Source: Selaginella moellendorffii (taxonomy: Eukaryota; Streptophyta; Lycopodiopsida; Selaginellales; Selaginellaceae). From it: DNA of 64,000 nt. The translations under genes were made by a program, and so were the position numbers. Under the pieces are notes generated by a model, which was given only the letters and a program-made list of their open reading frames with translations, did not search any database and was not told the origin of the DNA. The stretch covers positions 1 to 64,000 of the forward strand of contig NW_003314427.1 of assembly GCF_000143415.4 (NCBI RefSeq). The letters are read 5' to 3'. This document shows positions 48,217 through 59,500 of the stretch, in pieces; position 1 is the stretch's first letter, and every line of letters begins with the position of its first letter.

Positions 48217-48876
48217 TTGAAGCAATTGCATCCCCTTTGCCCACGCTGTAGTGAACAAGAAAACTTTGATTACTTCAACAATCATTGTGCTGTCCAATGC
48301 TATTATAGGTGTTGTAGCAACACACATCACAAGTTCATATACAGTGGCACCATGAGGCCCAAGAAGGATTGCAATGTCGACATGAAACACCCCAAAAAGC
48401 GGACCAAGAAGCAGCAGCAGCAGCAGCACAAGCCAAGCAGGCCTGATAGTGGCAAGAAAGACATAGTGTTGGTGAGTCAAAGCTCTAGTAGCGATCAGTC
48501 ATTTCCAGTCAGCAGTGAGCTCTAGAGTTTGATTGAGTCTCTCATAAAAGATAGGGAAGATAGGCACATGTCCCAACACACATGTGGCACAAGTGGGGAG
48601 AAAGTCCACATAAATTCCAGTGAGGAGGATGAGGGTCTCAAGGAATTTGTCAAAGATTTCAAGGTTGATGAGGGGGATGATAGTGATCTCTTGTTGGGTC
48701 TCCATGGAGTGAAAGAAAGTAGCGATCCACAACAAGCCCAGGATCTTGTACCTGACCTGGACAGTTTTGCCATGGAGTTGGAGGAGCAAATTGAACTAGT
48801 GGATGAAGAAGAATGTGACTTTGCTTTGGAATTGAAGGAGGAAATAGAGCAAGAAACTGCAGTAGTGAGGGAGTAA
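48217..48876 (+). pseudogene. Degenerate Dof zinc-finger-like gene with an in-frame stop
   Basis: One frame is open for 220 codons apart from a single TAG at 48523-48525. The N-terminus reads CPRC, then ENFDYFNNHCAVQCYYRC and YSGTMR. This follows the Dof pattern CPRC...KFCYYNNY...Q...FC..C...GG.LR, but the third and fourth Cys-pair spacing is lost. A basic segment (KHPKKRTKK, Gln run, KPSRPDSGKKD) follows, as in Dof factors. The part after the stop is acidic (SSEEDEGLKEFVKDFKVDEG, LEEQIELVDEEECDFALELK). Dof proteins are plant-specific DNA-binding factors. The defective finger and the stop suggest a dead copy. The resemblance is by eye. Confidence 0.45.
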
Positions 48877-49199
48877 ATGATGTTGGTGTGGAAGGATGAG
48901 GTGAAGAAGATCAATTGTAAATAGAGACGACCTGATTTCCAACTCAAATCGTGGGGGTGCACAAAATCTTGTGCTAATTCATTAGCAAAAATGTCATTTC
49001 AACAAATATATTTTCATAATTTTATTAACCAATAAAAATGTGCCACATGTGCTGGTGAAGTACCGTCAACGCGTACTCGCTCATCTTGTGAAGGTGAACC
49101 TAAGCAAAAATCCCTTCCATCACCAGGGACCAAAGCAACACACACGCATGAGTGCTGGCGCAGCGAAGCCGCTGAGATCGCCATTCAAGAACCCTAACA
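48877..49199. other. Intergenic, nothing recognised
   Basis: Short AT-rich spacer followed by mixed composition sequence. No feature is supported. Confidence 0.4.
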
Positions 49200-50396
49200 A
49201 AATGCCTGTCTATGGAGGAATGGAATGCTCTGATCGATGCTACCGCCACGTGAAGAAGTTCCAAGCAGCGCGCTGGGATTTCCGATGCCATGCGTGGTCG
49301 CCGTAGATGCTGTGGATCACGGCTAGAAGAGAAAGCTCACTGCGTTCTCGTGATCTTCGCGATTCTCTTCCGGAAGGACAAGTGGAGGAATGTGCTTTGC
49401 CACGTTCGTGACGCTCATGGTAGGATCGAACTTTCCCAATGGCCATCTTCTCTTCTCGTGGATGATCCTGGATCATGGCATCCGCCTCCACTACACCTCG
49501 GTCGTCTATCTCTTGCGAAAAAACCATCGCCCAGTAGAGGCAAAGGTGTTCCAAACTGGGATCTCGCGAGCAAGACAATCTCGGGTCGAAAATCCACCAG
49601 CTGCTTTGTGATCTTATTCATGTTCATGATAATGAATGAATTGTCATTTTTCTCGTGACTACGCGTGCTTGCTTTCCTCTACCGAAGGTCGCTCGCTCCT
49701 CGAGTATTTCTTGTGATGGTCTGGGGATTTTTGCATGCGCAGCTGGATGGATTCCAGAAAGCTGCCGACACTCGAGATAGCATGTGGCGGTGTATCTGTA
49801 AGTGTTCGAATGGTTTCGCGCAGCATCCCAGCTGGTGAAGAAAAATCGGGTAAGTCTGTACTTCCCTTTCTTCCTCCACGATCCTGACAATTTGTTGGTT
49901 TGAATCACAGTGCCGACTTCACGTGCTTGCGAACAAGAGGGGCATTTCGTTTGCCAGTGCTTCCATGCGGGTCTGTCAATGGGAACCATGATTGCTGGGT
50001 ATGTGCTGTTTTCTTTTCGTTATCTTCTGAGTTTTCTTCTCACATCTTGTCATTTGATCCAGGGCCCGTCGCTCTTTTCCGTTGATAGCGAAGGTGGAAG
50101 AACGAAAGGAACTCTCGTTGGCTCTAGGTCTACTTAACGCTTATGGCACGTACGAGCGATCTACCACGCGTGGAGTCAGCGGAGGAGTTGCGAGCGGCAA
50201 GCTTGTTTCTTTTGTTTTTTATGATCTGAGCTTGTTTGCTTCCAGTTTATCACATTTGTCCCCAAAATCTCCAGTGACAGTGACGATGTCAGTGAACTAC
50301 ACTATCAGTACTATCCTCCGGAATCTGGGCAATATGGAGTTGTGTAGGAGGTGGAGAGCTTGGATTCGAGCCAAGATTCATGATTTTAGGCGCTGA
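49200..50396 (+). other. Possible fragmented multi-exon gene, unrecognised
   Basis: GC content rises to the level of the genes in this window and several coding-like pieces appear on the plus strand. These are GSNFPNGHLLFSWMILDHGI with YTSVVYLLRKNHRPVEAKVF (49420-49570), then CEQEGHFVCQCFHAGLSMGT (from 49911, after a TCACAG acceptor, donor GTATGTG at 49999), and ILRNLGNMELCRRWRAWIRA (50310-50390). I could not join them into one frame. It could be a gene with unplaced exons or a relic. Confidence 0.25.
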
Positions 50397-51239
50397 GAGC
50401 TGCAAGATATCCACATTCTTATATCCGGATACGTGCTTGTCAGTTCAGTGGTATTTTTTTGAGAGTTTTTGCAAAGATTTTGCATTTTTCTTTTCAATGA
50501 AGTAGATGTATTTTCGTCCAATATTCCACAAGTTTGAGCTCTTTTGAGCTTCACATTGCCATTATTTATGGTTTGTCTTAAAGCTTGTTAAATGTGTTTG
50601 ATTGTCTCTCATCTTGGTCATCTCCTTGTGTTAAGTGACTTTTGTTGAGCCGAGAGCTAATTTTGACACATAGTGAGTGAAGAGCAGAATAGAGCATGTG
50701 GGAGCAGTGCTCTTTAGTACCTGGCAAGCACAACATACAAGATTTGGCAGTTTATTTGGCTCTTTTTATAAGTCCCAAGACTAAACATTTGTGGTGACTT
50801 TGTGTGTTTCATGCTTGTCCACCCAACTTTAGCTAGTTTGAATGTTAATATAATTGTTAACTAGCAAATCTTTGAATGTAACACAAAACACATAATTTAA
50901 TTATTAACACCATCTTTATCAATATCTAATAAGATATAACTAATCACCAACCATTTGAATCATTATATATGGAAAATTTAACTTTTTTTAATATACCCAT
51001 ACCTATGAAGAAACATCTTATTTCATTTCAATCCCAAACTACAATTCAAAACATATTAATATCATAATAAATTATATAAAAAAGTGAATCACCATATCCA
51101 AGACTCAATGCAATCTAACACCACAAATTAAATGCAATAAAATAATATCAATAAAGTAGAATTGATATGCCAATATAAGAAAACCATACAAACTTGTTTT
51201 TTGTCTTACTTTCAACATAGCCAATGAGGTTTTTTAGAA
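50397..51239. other. AT-rich stretch without a supported gene
   Basis: No repeat or coding sequence recognised before the dispersed repeat that starts near 51240. Confidence 0.45.
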
Positions 51240-51500
51240 TAAAAAAAAAATTAAAATTTAAAATAAGATTCTATATAAGGCTATGTAACCATTTGAAAGG
51301 AAAAAAAAAACAATTATTGATGTAAGCTTGTTACATATAAAATAAGGACTTGGTCATCCTCCAGAATACATTCTTAAGGAGTTTGTTATAGCATGGTGTC
51401 TAGAATTTATAAATCTTCACTTGCACTCTCATTTGAAAATAGAGAAATGTATATAAATATCTATGGATTTTAGTGTTGGTAACTTTAATTTAAGTAAGGT
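51240..51500 (+). repeat. Dispersed repeat with an unoccupied insertion site
   Basis: Matches 3170-3339 and 5064-5140 without interruption; the site where the other copy carries the 1.7 kb LTR element reads TTGCA once at 51421-51425. It represents the pre-insertion form of that repeat. No coding sequence. Confidence 0.65.
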
Positions 51501-53849
51501 TTTTTTTGCCTATACTCACATTTTTGCCCCTACCTTCAAAATAATGATAAACAAATAAAGACCAAAACATAGAGAAGAGAAGAAGATAAAAAGAATGAAA
51601 AGAGAATAGAAGAAAACTTAACCTTAAACCCTAAAGGCGTGAGTAAGGATAAATATATGTGACTCTCTTAACTTTACTTTGCACAAATAATCATAAGTAG
51701 GAATTCAATACAAATGCATATAACAATGAGTGGGGGTTTTTTCTAGTATATTTAAATGCTATTTATATACTATATGATTTTATAACCATTCTTAATTGAT
51801 TCTCGCTTATTTATGATGAACATTGCCTAGATTTGATCTTTCTTCTTTAGATGCCTAAGCTTAGATATAACTCTATAGCTATATTCTAACATGCAACTAT
51901 GGTAGATCATATTGACTCCAAACACATGAAAACCCTTCAAAGAGTGTAGAGTGTACCTCTATTGCTAGTGCTAAGTGCTAGTAACTAAGTGAAATAGTAA
52001 AACTCTAGAAAATAAATTGGAAAAAAAAAGAAAAAGGGTAGGTGTGAAGTTTGAAGACAAAGATAAAACCTAATGGGAAACCTTGTAGTCAAACTAGACC
52101 TTGATGTAAAAGAAAAAATGAAGAAAAGTGTGAAAAGAAAAGAAAAATAGAAGGAAAAAAAGTGAGTACCCAAAAAATTTAATTCATACTTGGATTTAAA
52201 GTGTAATATGCAAATGTAACCTCATAATAACTTTAAGTATGCTTTAAGGATTGGCCAAAATCAAGAAAGAAAGAGAGGTAGAAAAGGGCATGCATTGCCT
52301 AAGGGAGGTAAGTGTAGAAATGATGAAAGATGGAGTGATATGGTGGAATGCCGAGATGGTGGTGGCACTCTAAGAAGGTGGCCATTTTTAAAAATGTCAG
52401 GCCTATAGTCTGATATGTCAGATTGAGGAAAACCATAGCTAAAATGGATGGCATAGTCACTAGCTCATTGGTAAAGAAAGTTGCATGTGTCCATTAAGTG
52501 TTGGAGCAAGAGAAGATGCCTTTGGCTTCTATAGCCTCCCCTAAGGACCCACCTAAGTGCCTTGAGTGAATAGGTTCACCTGGTTGGAAGAAAGTCGCTC
52601 TAAGAAAGTTAGTATGTCGTTGGCAAATGGTTGTAATCATATCTCAAAAACAACATGTCCAAATGAGGTGATGTCTTTTGCTATTGGTGTGTGTATGTAT
52701 GTCCATAGTATGGTGTAAATATGACTTCAAACAGAGATGTGGATGATGGTGAAAGAATGAAAGATGCAAGATAGGCATCTAAAAATAAATATGCGCAATG
52801 CTACTGTGAGTGATTAGTGATGGATCTGTGAGTGTAGATGATATAAAATGTATGGAATAGAGTAATGGTAAGGGAAGGGCCAAAGAACCTAGAATATAGC
52901 CTAAGCCAAGTGAGGAACCTCCATAACAATGGCAATGCAGCCTGAGCATGAAATCCAAGGCAAGAGCCATGGTCCAATGAAGAAACACCTTCTGAAAATA
53001 AGAAAAGAAACTATGAAAGTAAAGTGAAAGAAAATAAGTACATGAAAAAGAAGAGAAAAGGAATGCCTCACCAAATGAAACATTTGAAATAAGAGTGGTT
53101 GTGAGCATGTGGGAGCTTATGTCCATTAGCATCTACTAGCACATATGCTCCACCTCTAATGTGTCATTAAACATAGTAAAGCCAGTCCAACAAGGAGATA
53201 ACTTCAAAGCTGGCAAAGGAGAGAATGTTGTTATCAAACTTGGGGCCTTCATCCCTTGCTCTCTCTACTTCTGATGCTCTGAGTGTGTGATTTCCAATGT
53301 AAGGACTGAAGCCAAGTATTCTGCTAATGAAGGAAGATCCTCCACTGAAGTCAAGTCTAAGTTTGGGGCTAAATCTTCAATGTAATACATTTGGGTCTAT
53401 ATTGGGGGCTCCACAGTAGAAAACTCTGAATTTAAAGAACTATAACTCACATGCAACACGTCTGATTGGCTTGATTTTTGCTGCCAGCTGTTTGCCTGAA
53501 TGTTACCTTTTGTCTCCAAAAAACGGCATGGCAAAATATGCCCAGAGTCGTTAGGTAAAGCAATTTTTGTGGGAAGATGCTAGCTGTGTGACACTTTAGA
53601 TAGTTGTTGAAGAAAACTAAATTCGGCTGCATAGAAGTCCATCCTCAATCAGGAAACACTCCAAAAAGCTAGATGTGGAAATCGACACAATGTAAGCCTT
53701 GCCATCAAATAAAGAGGGTGTGGCTAGAGGCTTGGCCTTACTCTCAAATAAAGAGAGTAAGGTTGAGAGATGTCTAGAGCTGTCTGACTCACCTCCAACA
53801 ATGTTGATCACATTGCATGAGAAAGCGTCCATCGCATAAATGGTCGACC
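51501..53849. other. AT-rich stretch, probably retroelement-derived, no supported gene
   Basis: Only short hydrophobic open frames, chiefly on the minus strand. The minus-strand retropepsin relic that follows at 53850-54420 suggests that adjacent sequence may be decayed retroelement, but I see no motif here. Confidence 0.35.
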
Positions 53850-55250
53850 CCACTACCAACTAAGGGAAAATCTCTGTAAGCTAAGGAGGAAAGTATGCTG
53901 TGGAGACCGTCTTAACTTGAGCCTTCTAGGCGAGCTGAAAAATAGCTCTACCATAGGTGTTGAGAAAGTTGGTACTATGAATTCCATCATTAATTTCCAT
54001 CTTGCCTTTTGCACTGTCGATAGTGCAATAGACTTGCCATGAGTGGCCGAGGATGATAGAGTCCTTTAAAGAGGACTTTCCAAGATGCTAGTAGTCAACC
54101 ACGAGGAAATCTATTACAGAAATAACACCCTACATCGAGACCTTGACACCATAGCAAATGCCCGCTAGAGGAACAATGTGATTGGTAAAGGTCTTGAGCA
54201 CGATGGAAGAGCTTTTAGTGATCTACAATTGTGCTAAAAGGGCAGTTTCAAGCAAGATAATGTTGCTCCTAGAACCAAAGTCAACCAAAGCATCCATCTT
54301 ACAAGAGGAAGTACAAATCTGCACCGAGACAAAGAATGGACCAAGATCTCCACTATATCTTGTCATGTCGACAATGTGCACCTCTTGAGGAGTCCTAATG
54401 AGGGTGCTCTGTGGTGTTCCTAATCATGAAAACTCCTCCAAATGCTAGCCGAATCTAGGGACAAGACACAACATTTCTTGGAGTGAAAAGGTGATAGTAG
54501 TGTCAACTAGTTGTTGAAGAACTAGTTCCAAAACATGAATAATTGTTGGTGAGATCCTAGGAGGAGAGGAGAGTAGCAACTTGAAGGGGAGCTTTCAAAC
54601 CAACTTTTGTGTCACTGGATAAAGATTCACTCTCAACCAATGCCAAGGGATCCACAAACAGGCTGAGCAGCCACCTTCTTTTTCTCTTGGGCTCGAGTGG
54701 TTGTGGTTTGCTGTTACTATTTGTAAAGTTCCTTAGCTACCAAAATCGTGTTGATCAATGAGGTTGATGCTTTGCCTTTGCTTGACGAAAGGGCTGCCTC
54801 GATTGCTTATTACTCCAATTGCATATTCAGATGTGTAGTTAGAAAGGACATATTGATCGAGCATATGATCCTTCTTGCTCATCATGATTATTTCACCCTT
54901 GTTGTCTAAGTGAAAAATCTGAGCAAACTAGGTGAGTCTAAAGGGATGGACTTGCTTGCAAAAGATAAATGTATACTCCATTGGGTACACTTTTATATGA
55001 GCTTAATCCTTTGCTTGATTGATATTTCTCCTTTAAGCAACTTTGCATAAGTGAGTAACCCAAAAGTATTAAGCCAAGATTTGTCACAGAGAGAAAGCAC
55101 AAGCTCCTTAGACAGCTTCACTTGGCTATAGTCAAGCTCTTTGTCGCTGGACTAGATTTCCTCCACATGCTCATTTTTCTTAGGCATTTATGCTATCTAT
55201 GAAGATTTATAGGCAAAACACTTACTGTTAGGTGACTGGGAGATATAGTG
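53850..55250 (-). mobile_element. Relic of a Ty3/gypsy element: retropepsin region
   Basis: On the minus strand near 54400-54250 the reading MDALVDFGSRSNIILLETAL resembles the aspartic protease block ALVDTGAS-NFI. About 80 residues later DSIILGHSWQVYCTIDSAKG matches the second block (ILGxxWL...D). Stops occur between the blocks. Further upstream on the same strand (55200-54700) are coding-like pieces (KELDYSQVKLSKELVLSLC) of gag type. Because protease precedes reverse transcriptase in these elements, this is not part of the relic at 56.4-58.2 kb but a separate insertion. Confidence 0.45.
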
Positions 55251-56379
55251 CGGTGTCGATAGAGGTGCCTAAGTGAGATCTTGTGTTAATGGCACTTCAA
55301 GAGTGGAGTTGACAGTTTGTGGCAATGGCATGGGGACAAAATCACTTTACCCAATTGAGGGTGTGTTTGATTTAGTAAGCTACAGTGATGGTGTTTGCTC
55401 TTGCACAGCTCTAGGTGGCATTTGAGCTGCCATACAAAGCTTTAGAGCTATGCTTGGAGTGTTGGCACATCTTGATGGAGGTGTAGGCGTAAGTATAGAG
55501 TGAGTGAGAGGGAAAGAGCGAGAGAGAAAAAGGAGCTCCTTAGTTACCTTTAATTTACTTAGGTCGTCTTGCTTTAATATGTTAGCTCTAAGCTTCAAAT
55601 CTTTTTGCCTTTGTTTGCTTTTGTAGGCAAATATATTGTGGAATTTTTTTTTCCTTTATTGGCCTAGTAATCTTTGCTCATTAATCTTTGTGGTTTGCTA
55701 GCAAAGATTATTGAATGGGGAAAGAAAAATGTAAATATTGCTCTTAGAGTATCCACCCCTTCTTTTTTTACCTCTAAGTCTTGCATTGATTAGAGAGGCC
55801 ATACCATCAAGATTTTGAGGGAAGGCCTACTCCAGAAAAAGAAATATTTGTCTAATGTATCCCTTGATTTCTTTTCTTGGAACTTCCCCATAAAAAAAAA
55901 CACTCAAATATATGAGTGTCTGTCTAGTATAAAAATGAATTTTCCCAATGAACATGTATTTTCCCTTTGTTCTAGGTGAATAAATTCTTGTCTGATCTTA
56001 TCAAAAAAGACTACTCTTGCTATCTAATTCCATTGATATATCTCTATAGGGAGATAAAAAAGCTTGGAAATAAGATTCTAAGTGATTTTAATATCCCATT
56101 CATCTATTTTGAAAGTCAATTTTATAGGATCTTATAATTTAAGAACTAGTCTAGCTTCCTGTGGTCCTATAAAGTTTGATGTAGCTTTGTAAAATTTTTC
56201 TAGATCTTTATCCTTCATTCAATTGGCATTTGTGCACTTAGGTAGCTTATTACAATAAATCCTTGCAAGGGCTTCATCCACGAGCTTATCCATAGTTTTG
56301 TACCTTAAGATATAGATAATATTTATGCTTATATCTTCATGGTACTTTTTTAAACAATTTAAATTTACTATTGTACTAT
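55251..56379. other. AT-rich stretch without a supported gene
   Basis: Lies between two decayed minus-strand elements and may hold the 3' end or LTR of the second. No LTR pair could be identified. Confidence 0.35.
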
Positions 56380-58158
56380 TGTCCCTGTTTAAATGTGCAC
56401 TTTAGTCGTTCCTGAGGTTGATATTTTAGACAAAAAGAATAGATTATTCTATTTTCTCTTGAATTTATTTCTAAGAGCATCTAGTTTGCCCTAACCAAAG
56501 AACCTTATCTTTTGGTTTAAGCTCGCAAGAGATTTTCAATTGTCTGTCATGCTTAACTTATTTAGCTTTTTGAATTGTATGCAGGGTCTAGATTGCTCCA
56601 AGCTTAAGCTCGTTTAAGTTTTCTATTTTGGCAAGTCTTTGTTGAAGAGCTTCTTTTTTGTCTAAGCTATTTTTAATTGTAATACATAAAAAGGGAATTA
56701 TAAATTCCATAGGCATTATAACTTCATGGCCATAAGTAAGATTAAATGGTGTTATGCTTGTGAATATTTTATATACAGTTCTATAAGCTCACAAAACATT
56801 TAAAATTTTCTTATTCTAGTCTTTTTAATTGTCCATTACAATTTTTTTCAAGAAATGTTTAAGCATTTTCTTAGTAGATTCAATTTACCCATTCCCTTAT
56901 GGATAATATGGCATGAATTTTTTATACTTAAGGATAAATTCTTATATAAGAATTTTTATTGTTTCATTGATTAAATGAGTGCCTCTATCTATAACGATCT
57001 TCTTCATAAACTAAATTTTACAATGATATTTTTATAAAGGAATTTGGCAGTGTTAATAGTTGAGGCCTGCTTTATAGGTATAGCTTTTACTTATTTAGTC
57101 ACATAATTAATGACAATTAAAATATATTTGTTCCTCTTACTACTTGTTACTATAGGTCCCACAAAATCCAATCCCCATTTATGAAATGCTTCATATGGAT
57201 AGATAGGATTTAGTTCATGGATTTGCTTTTTAGACAGTAGTTTATACCTTTCGCAAATATAACAATTTTTGTAGAAAATTGTTGTATTTATCCAAAGCAT
57301 AAGCCACAATAACCCTACTTATAAGAATTTTCTAGCAGTTATTTTATTTGTAAAATGGCCTCTTGATATGTCTAAGTGAGCTTCCCTTGGGATTTCATTT
57401 TTTTCTTCTTACCTATTAATACATCTTCTTAGTATTCCATCAATGGCTAATTTATATAGGTACTCCCCCACAACAAAATAAGGTTGTGTTCTCAAACACA
57501 CAACTTGTTTTTCTTTGACAAATTATAGTAAAGTGGAATGGTGTATATAGAATTTATATATCTTCCAACCAAGTGGTAGACATAAAGATTGCATATAAGT
57601 GAGTATCTAAGAGTTTGTCTACCTTAATATTAGGTGGCTCTTTTGTAATGATGTGGCTCAGACAATCAATCTATTCTTAGAATTTTCCAAATCTATGTAC
57701 TATTTCAAGATTATATTTTTGTAATAGTAAAAACCATCTAGTTAGTTAAGCAGATATCTATGGCTTATTAATAACATATAAAAGAGCTTTATGGTTAGGA
57801 AAGATAATTACTTTTGTTGCCAAAAGATAATGCCTAAATTTTTGTAAAGCATAAACTATGCCTAAAGCCTCTTTTTTAGTCATTGTGTAGTTATGCTCAG
57901 CAAGATTTAAGTGTTTACTGTCATAATAGATAAGATGATCTTTTTGATCATCTTATATCTTAGACAATATTGGACCTATGGCAATATAAAAAATACCTAT
58001 TTTTAGGTGAAACTCTTTTGTCCAATCTAGCTTAATGTTTATAAGTGTCTTTTTGAGGCATTTTTTAAACTTTAAACATGCTTCTTTAAAATTTTTATTC
58101 CTTATAAATGGAGTATCTTTCTTTAAAAGATCAGTAAATGGCTTAACAATCTTTGCAT
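56380..58158 (-). mobile_element. Old Ty3/gypsy relic, RNase H and integrase part
   Basis: Minus strand. At 57880-57600 the RNase H end is recognisable (FPNHKALLYVINK, RWFLLLQKYNLEIVHR). At 57309-57091 the integrase zinc-binding end and core appear: NCYICERYK, then WGLDFVGPIVTSSKRNKYIL and INYVTK. Stops and frame changes are frequent throughout. The reverse transcriptase part of the same element continues at 63175-64000; the two halves are separated by the younger element at 58159-63170. Confidence 0.7.
58155..58158 (+). repeat. Target-site duplication GCAT (left)
   Basis: GCAT directly before the 5' LTR; the same four bases follow the 3' LTR at 63171-63174. Confidence 0.7.
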
Positions 58159-58332
58159 TGTGAGGGCCAAGTGTACGGCTACGATGCCGTATACTAATAT
58201 TAGCGTAGTGGATTTTGGTAGCCGTCGGATTGGTTTCAATCCGGACCACTCGCTCCTGTATATAAGCTAGGGTTTTTGGGTTAATTGATATGCACATTTC
58301 TGTATTCCCTTTCCATATTCCATGCACTCACA
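58159..58332 (+). repeat. 5' long terminal repeat
   Basis: 174 bp, begins TGTGAGGGCC, ends CACTCACA. A TATATAA box at 58259-58265 probably drives the element's transcript. Directly after it TTGGTGGAGGTGAGGGGC could serve as primer site; I cannot assign the tRNA. Confidence 0.92.
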
Positions 58333-58565
58333 TTGGTGGAGGTGAGGGGCACCTTTGATTGTCCCTGGGGAGTGCTTGGATTTGGGATTTCGGTTTAGAT
58401 CTAGCTTTTGCATTGTCTAGATCTAGCTTTTTCCATTTCCTTTCTTTTGTTCTTTCCTTTCAGGATTTTGGTTTAGATCTAGCTTTTTGCATTGTCTAGA
58501 TCTACCATTTCTTTCTAGCTTTTTGTCATTTCTCTTCTTTTGCTCTTTCTTTCTCATTCATTTTC
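58333..58565 (+). other. Element leader with a short internal direct repeat
   Basis: Untranslated leader between LTR and gag. A block of about 33 bp (GGTTTAGATCTAGCTTTT, GCATTGTCTAGATCTA) occurs twice, at about 58391 and 58470, in a pyrimidine-rich context. Confidence 0.6.
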
Positions 58566-59498
58566 ATGGCCGATCCGCAATCTCCTCCTTTGACTCTAGA
58601 GCAGCAGTTGGTTCAATTGCTTGATGCTATGCGCCTGCAATTGAACAACCAAACTCAGTTGATGGCGGCGTTCACGGCACATGGTACAACTCCTCCTGCT
58701 TTTGGTGCCAATCCTCGCGTTCGGCCGGAGTTCTTTCGTGGGAATCCTGGGGATGATGTGTACCATTGGTTCGATCACTTCACGGTGATTGCCACATATC
58801 ATTCTTGGGATGATGCTCGGCGTTTGCGTGAGTTCCCCACATGTCTTCAAGGGACGGCATTGCAGTGGTATAATGGATTGAGCGCAGCTACTCGTGGCGA
58901 TTGGAGTGTTCTTCCGGACGTCTTCAAACGCGCCTTCGGACACGCCGACGATTGTGATGATGCCTTCCAACAATTGCATCGTCTTCGCCAAGGGCCATCT
59001 GAGTCGGTGATGCAATTTGGCGTTCGTTTCCGAAGTCTTTTGCTTCGTGCGGAGCCAAATATGTCGGAGCGGATCAAGCTAGGAATGCTGTGGCCAGCAC
59101 TTCGTCAAGATCTTGTCGGACTTGTGCATGCACTTGCTCCTGCCACTCTTGACGATGCTCTTCGCTTGGCACAACGTTATGAGACGTCGCCTCTTCCACT
59201 TCTTGCTACACGTCCTTCAGCTCCACTTCCTATGAGTGATGGTCCTGTTCCCATGGAGGTTGATGCTGCTGCTACTCGAGTCCAAGGACAAGGGCGAGGA
59301 CGTGGTCGTGGCCGTGACATTCGTTGCTGGGCGTGTGATGAAGTTGGTCATACTTATCGGCGTTGTCGGCGCTTTCTGGATTGGCGACCTCCATTTCCTG
59401 GGTGGAGACCTTGGCGTCAGCAACGTCCCGTTGGTGCTGCTGCGGTGGAAGGTTTGGATACCGAGGTGCATTCGGGAAACGAGGAGTCACGCGAGTAA
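58566..59498 (+). CDS. gag: Gag polyprotein of the Ty3/gypsy element
   Basis: 310 aa. The retrotransposon gag domain shows RPEFFRGNPGDDVYHWFDHF, ALQWYNGLSAATRGDW and FRSLLLRAEP. A basic RGRGRGRD linker precedes one complete CCHC zinc knuckle (CWACDEVGHTYRRC), which binds RNA. It forms the particle that packages the element's transcript. The frame is intact. The pol frame overlaps its end by at least 130 bp and lies in the -1 register, so pol expression would need a frameshift or a separate initiation. I see no clear slippery heptamer. Confidence 0.9.
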   Translation: MADPQSPPLTLEQQLVQLLDAMRLQLNNQTQLMAAFTAHGTTPPAFGANPRVRPEFFRGNPGDDVYHWFDHFTVIATYHSWDDARRLREFPTCLQGTALQWYNGLSAATRGDWSVLPDVFKRAFGHADDCDDAFQQLHRLRQGPSESVMQFGVRFRSLLLRAEPNMSERIKLGMLWPALRQDLVGLVHALAPATLDDALRLAQRYETSPLPLLATRPSAPLPMSDGPVPMEVDAAATRVQGQGRGRGRGRDIRCWACDEVGHTYRRCRRFLDWRPPFPGWRPWRQQRPVGAAAVEGLDTEVHSGNEESRE

Positions 59499-59500
59499 TG

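Noticed and set aside
59363-59498. Programmed -1 frameshift site between gag and pol
   Set aside because: The frames overlap in the right register, but I could not find a convincing slippery heptamer followed by a stem or pseudoknot.
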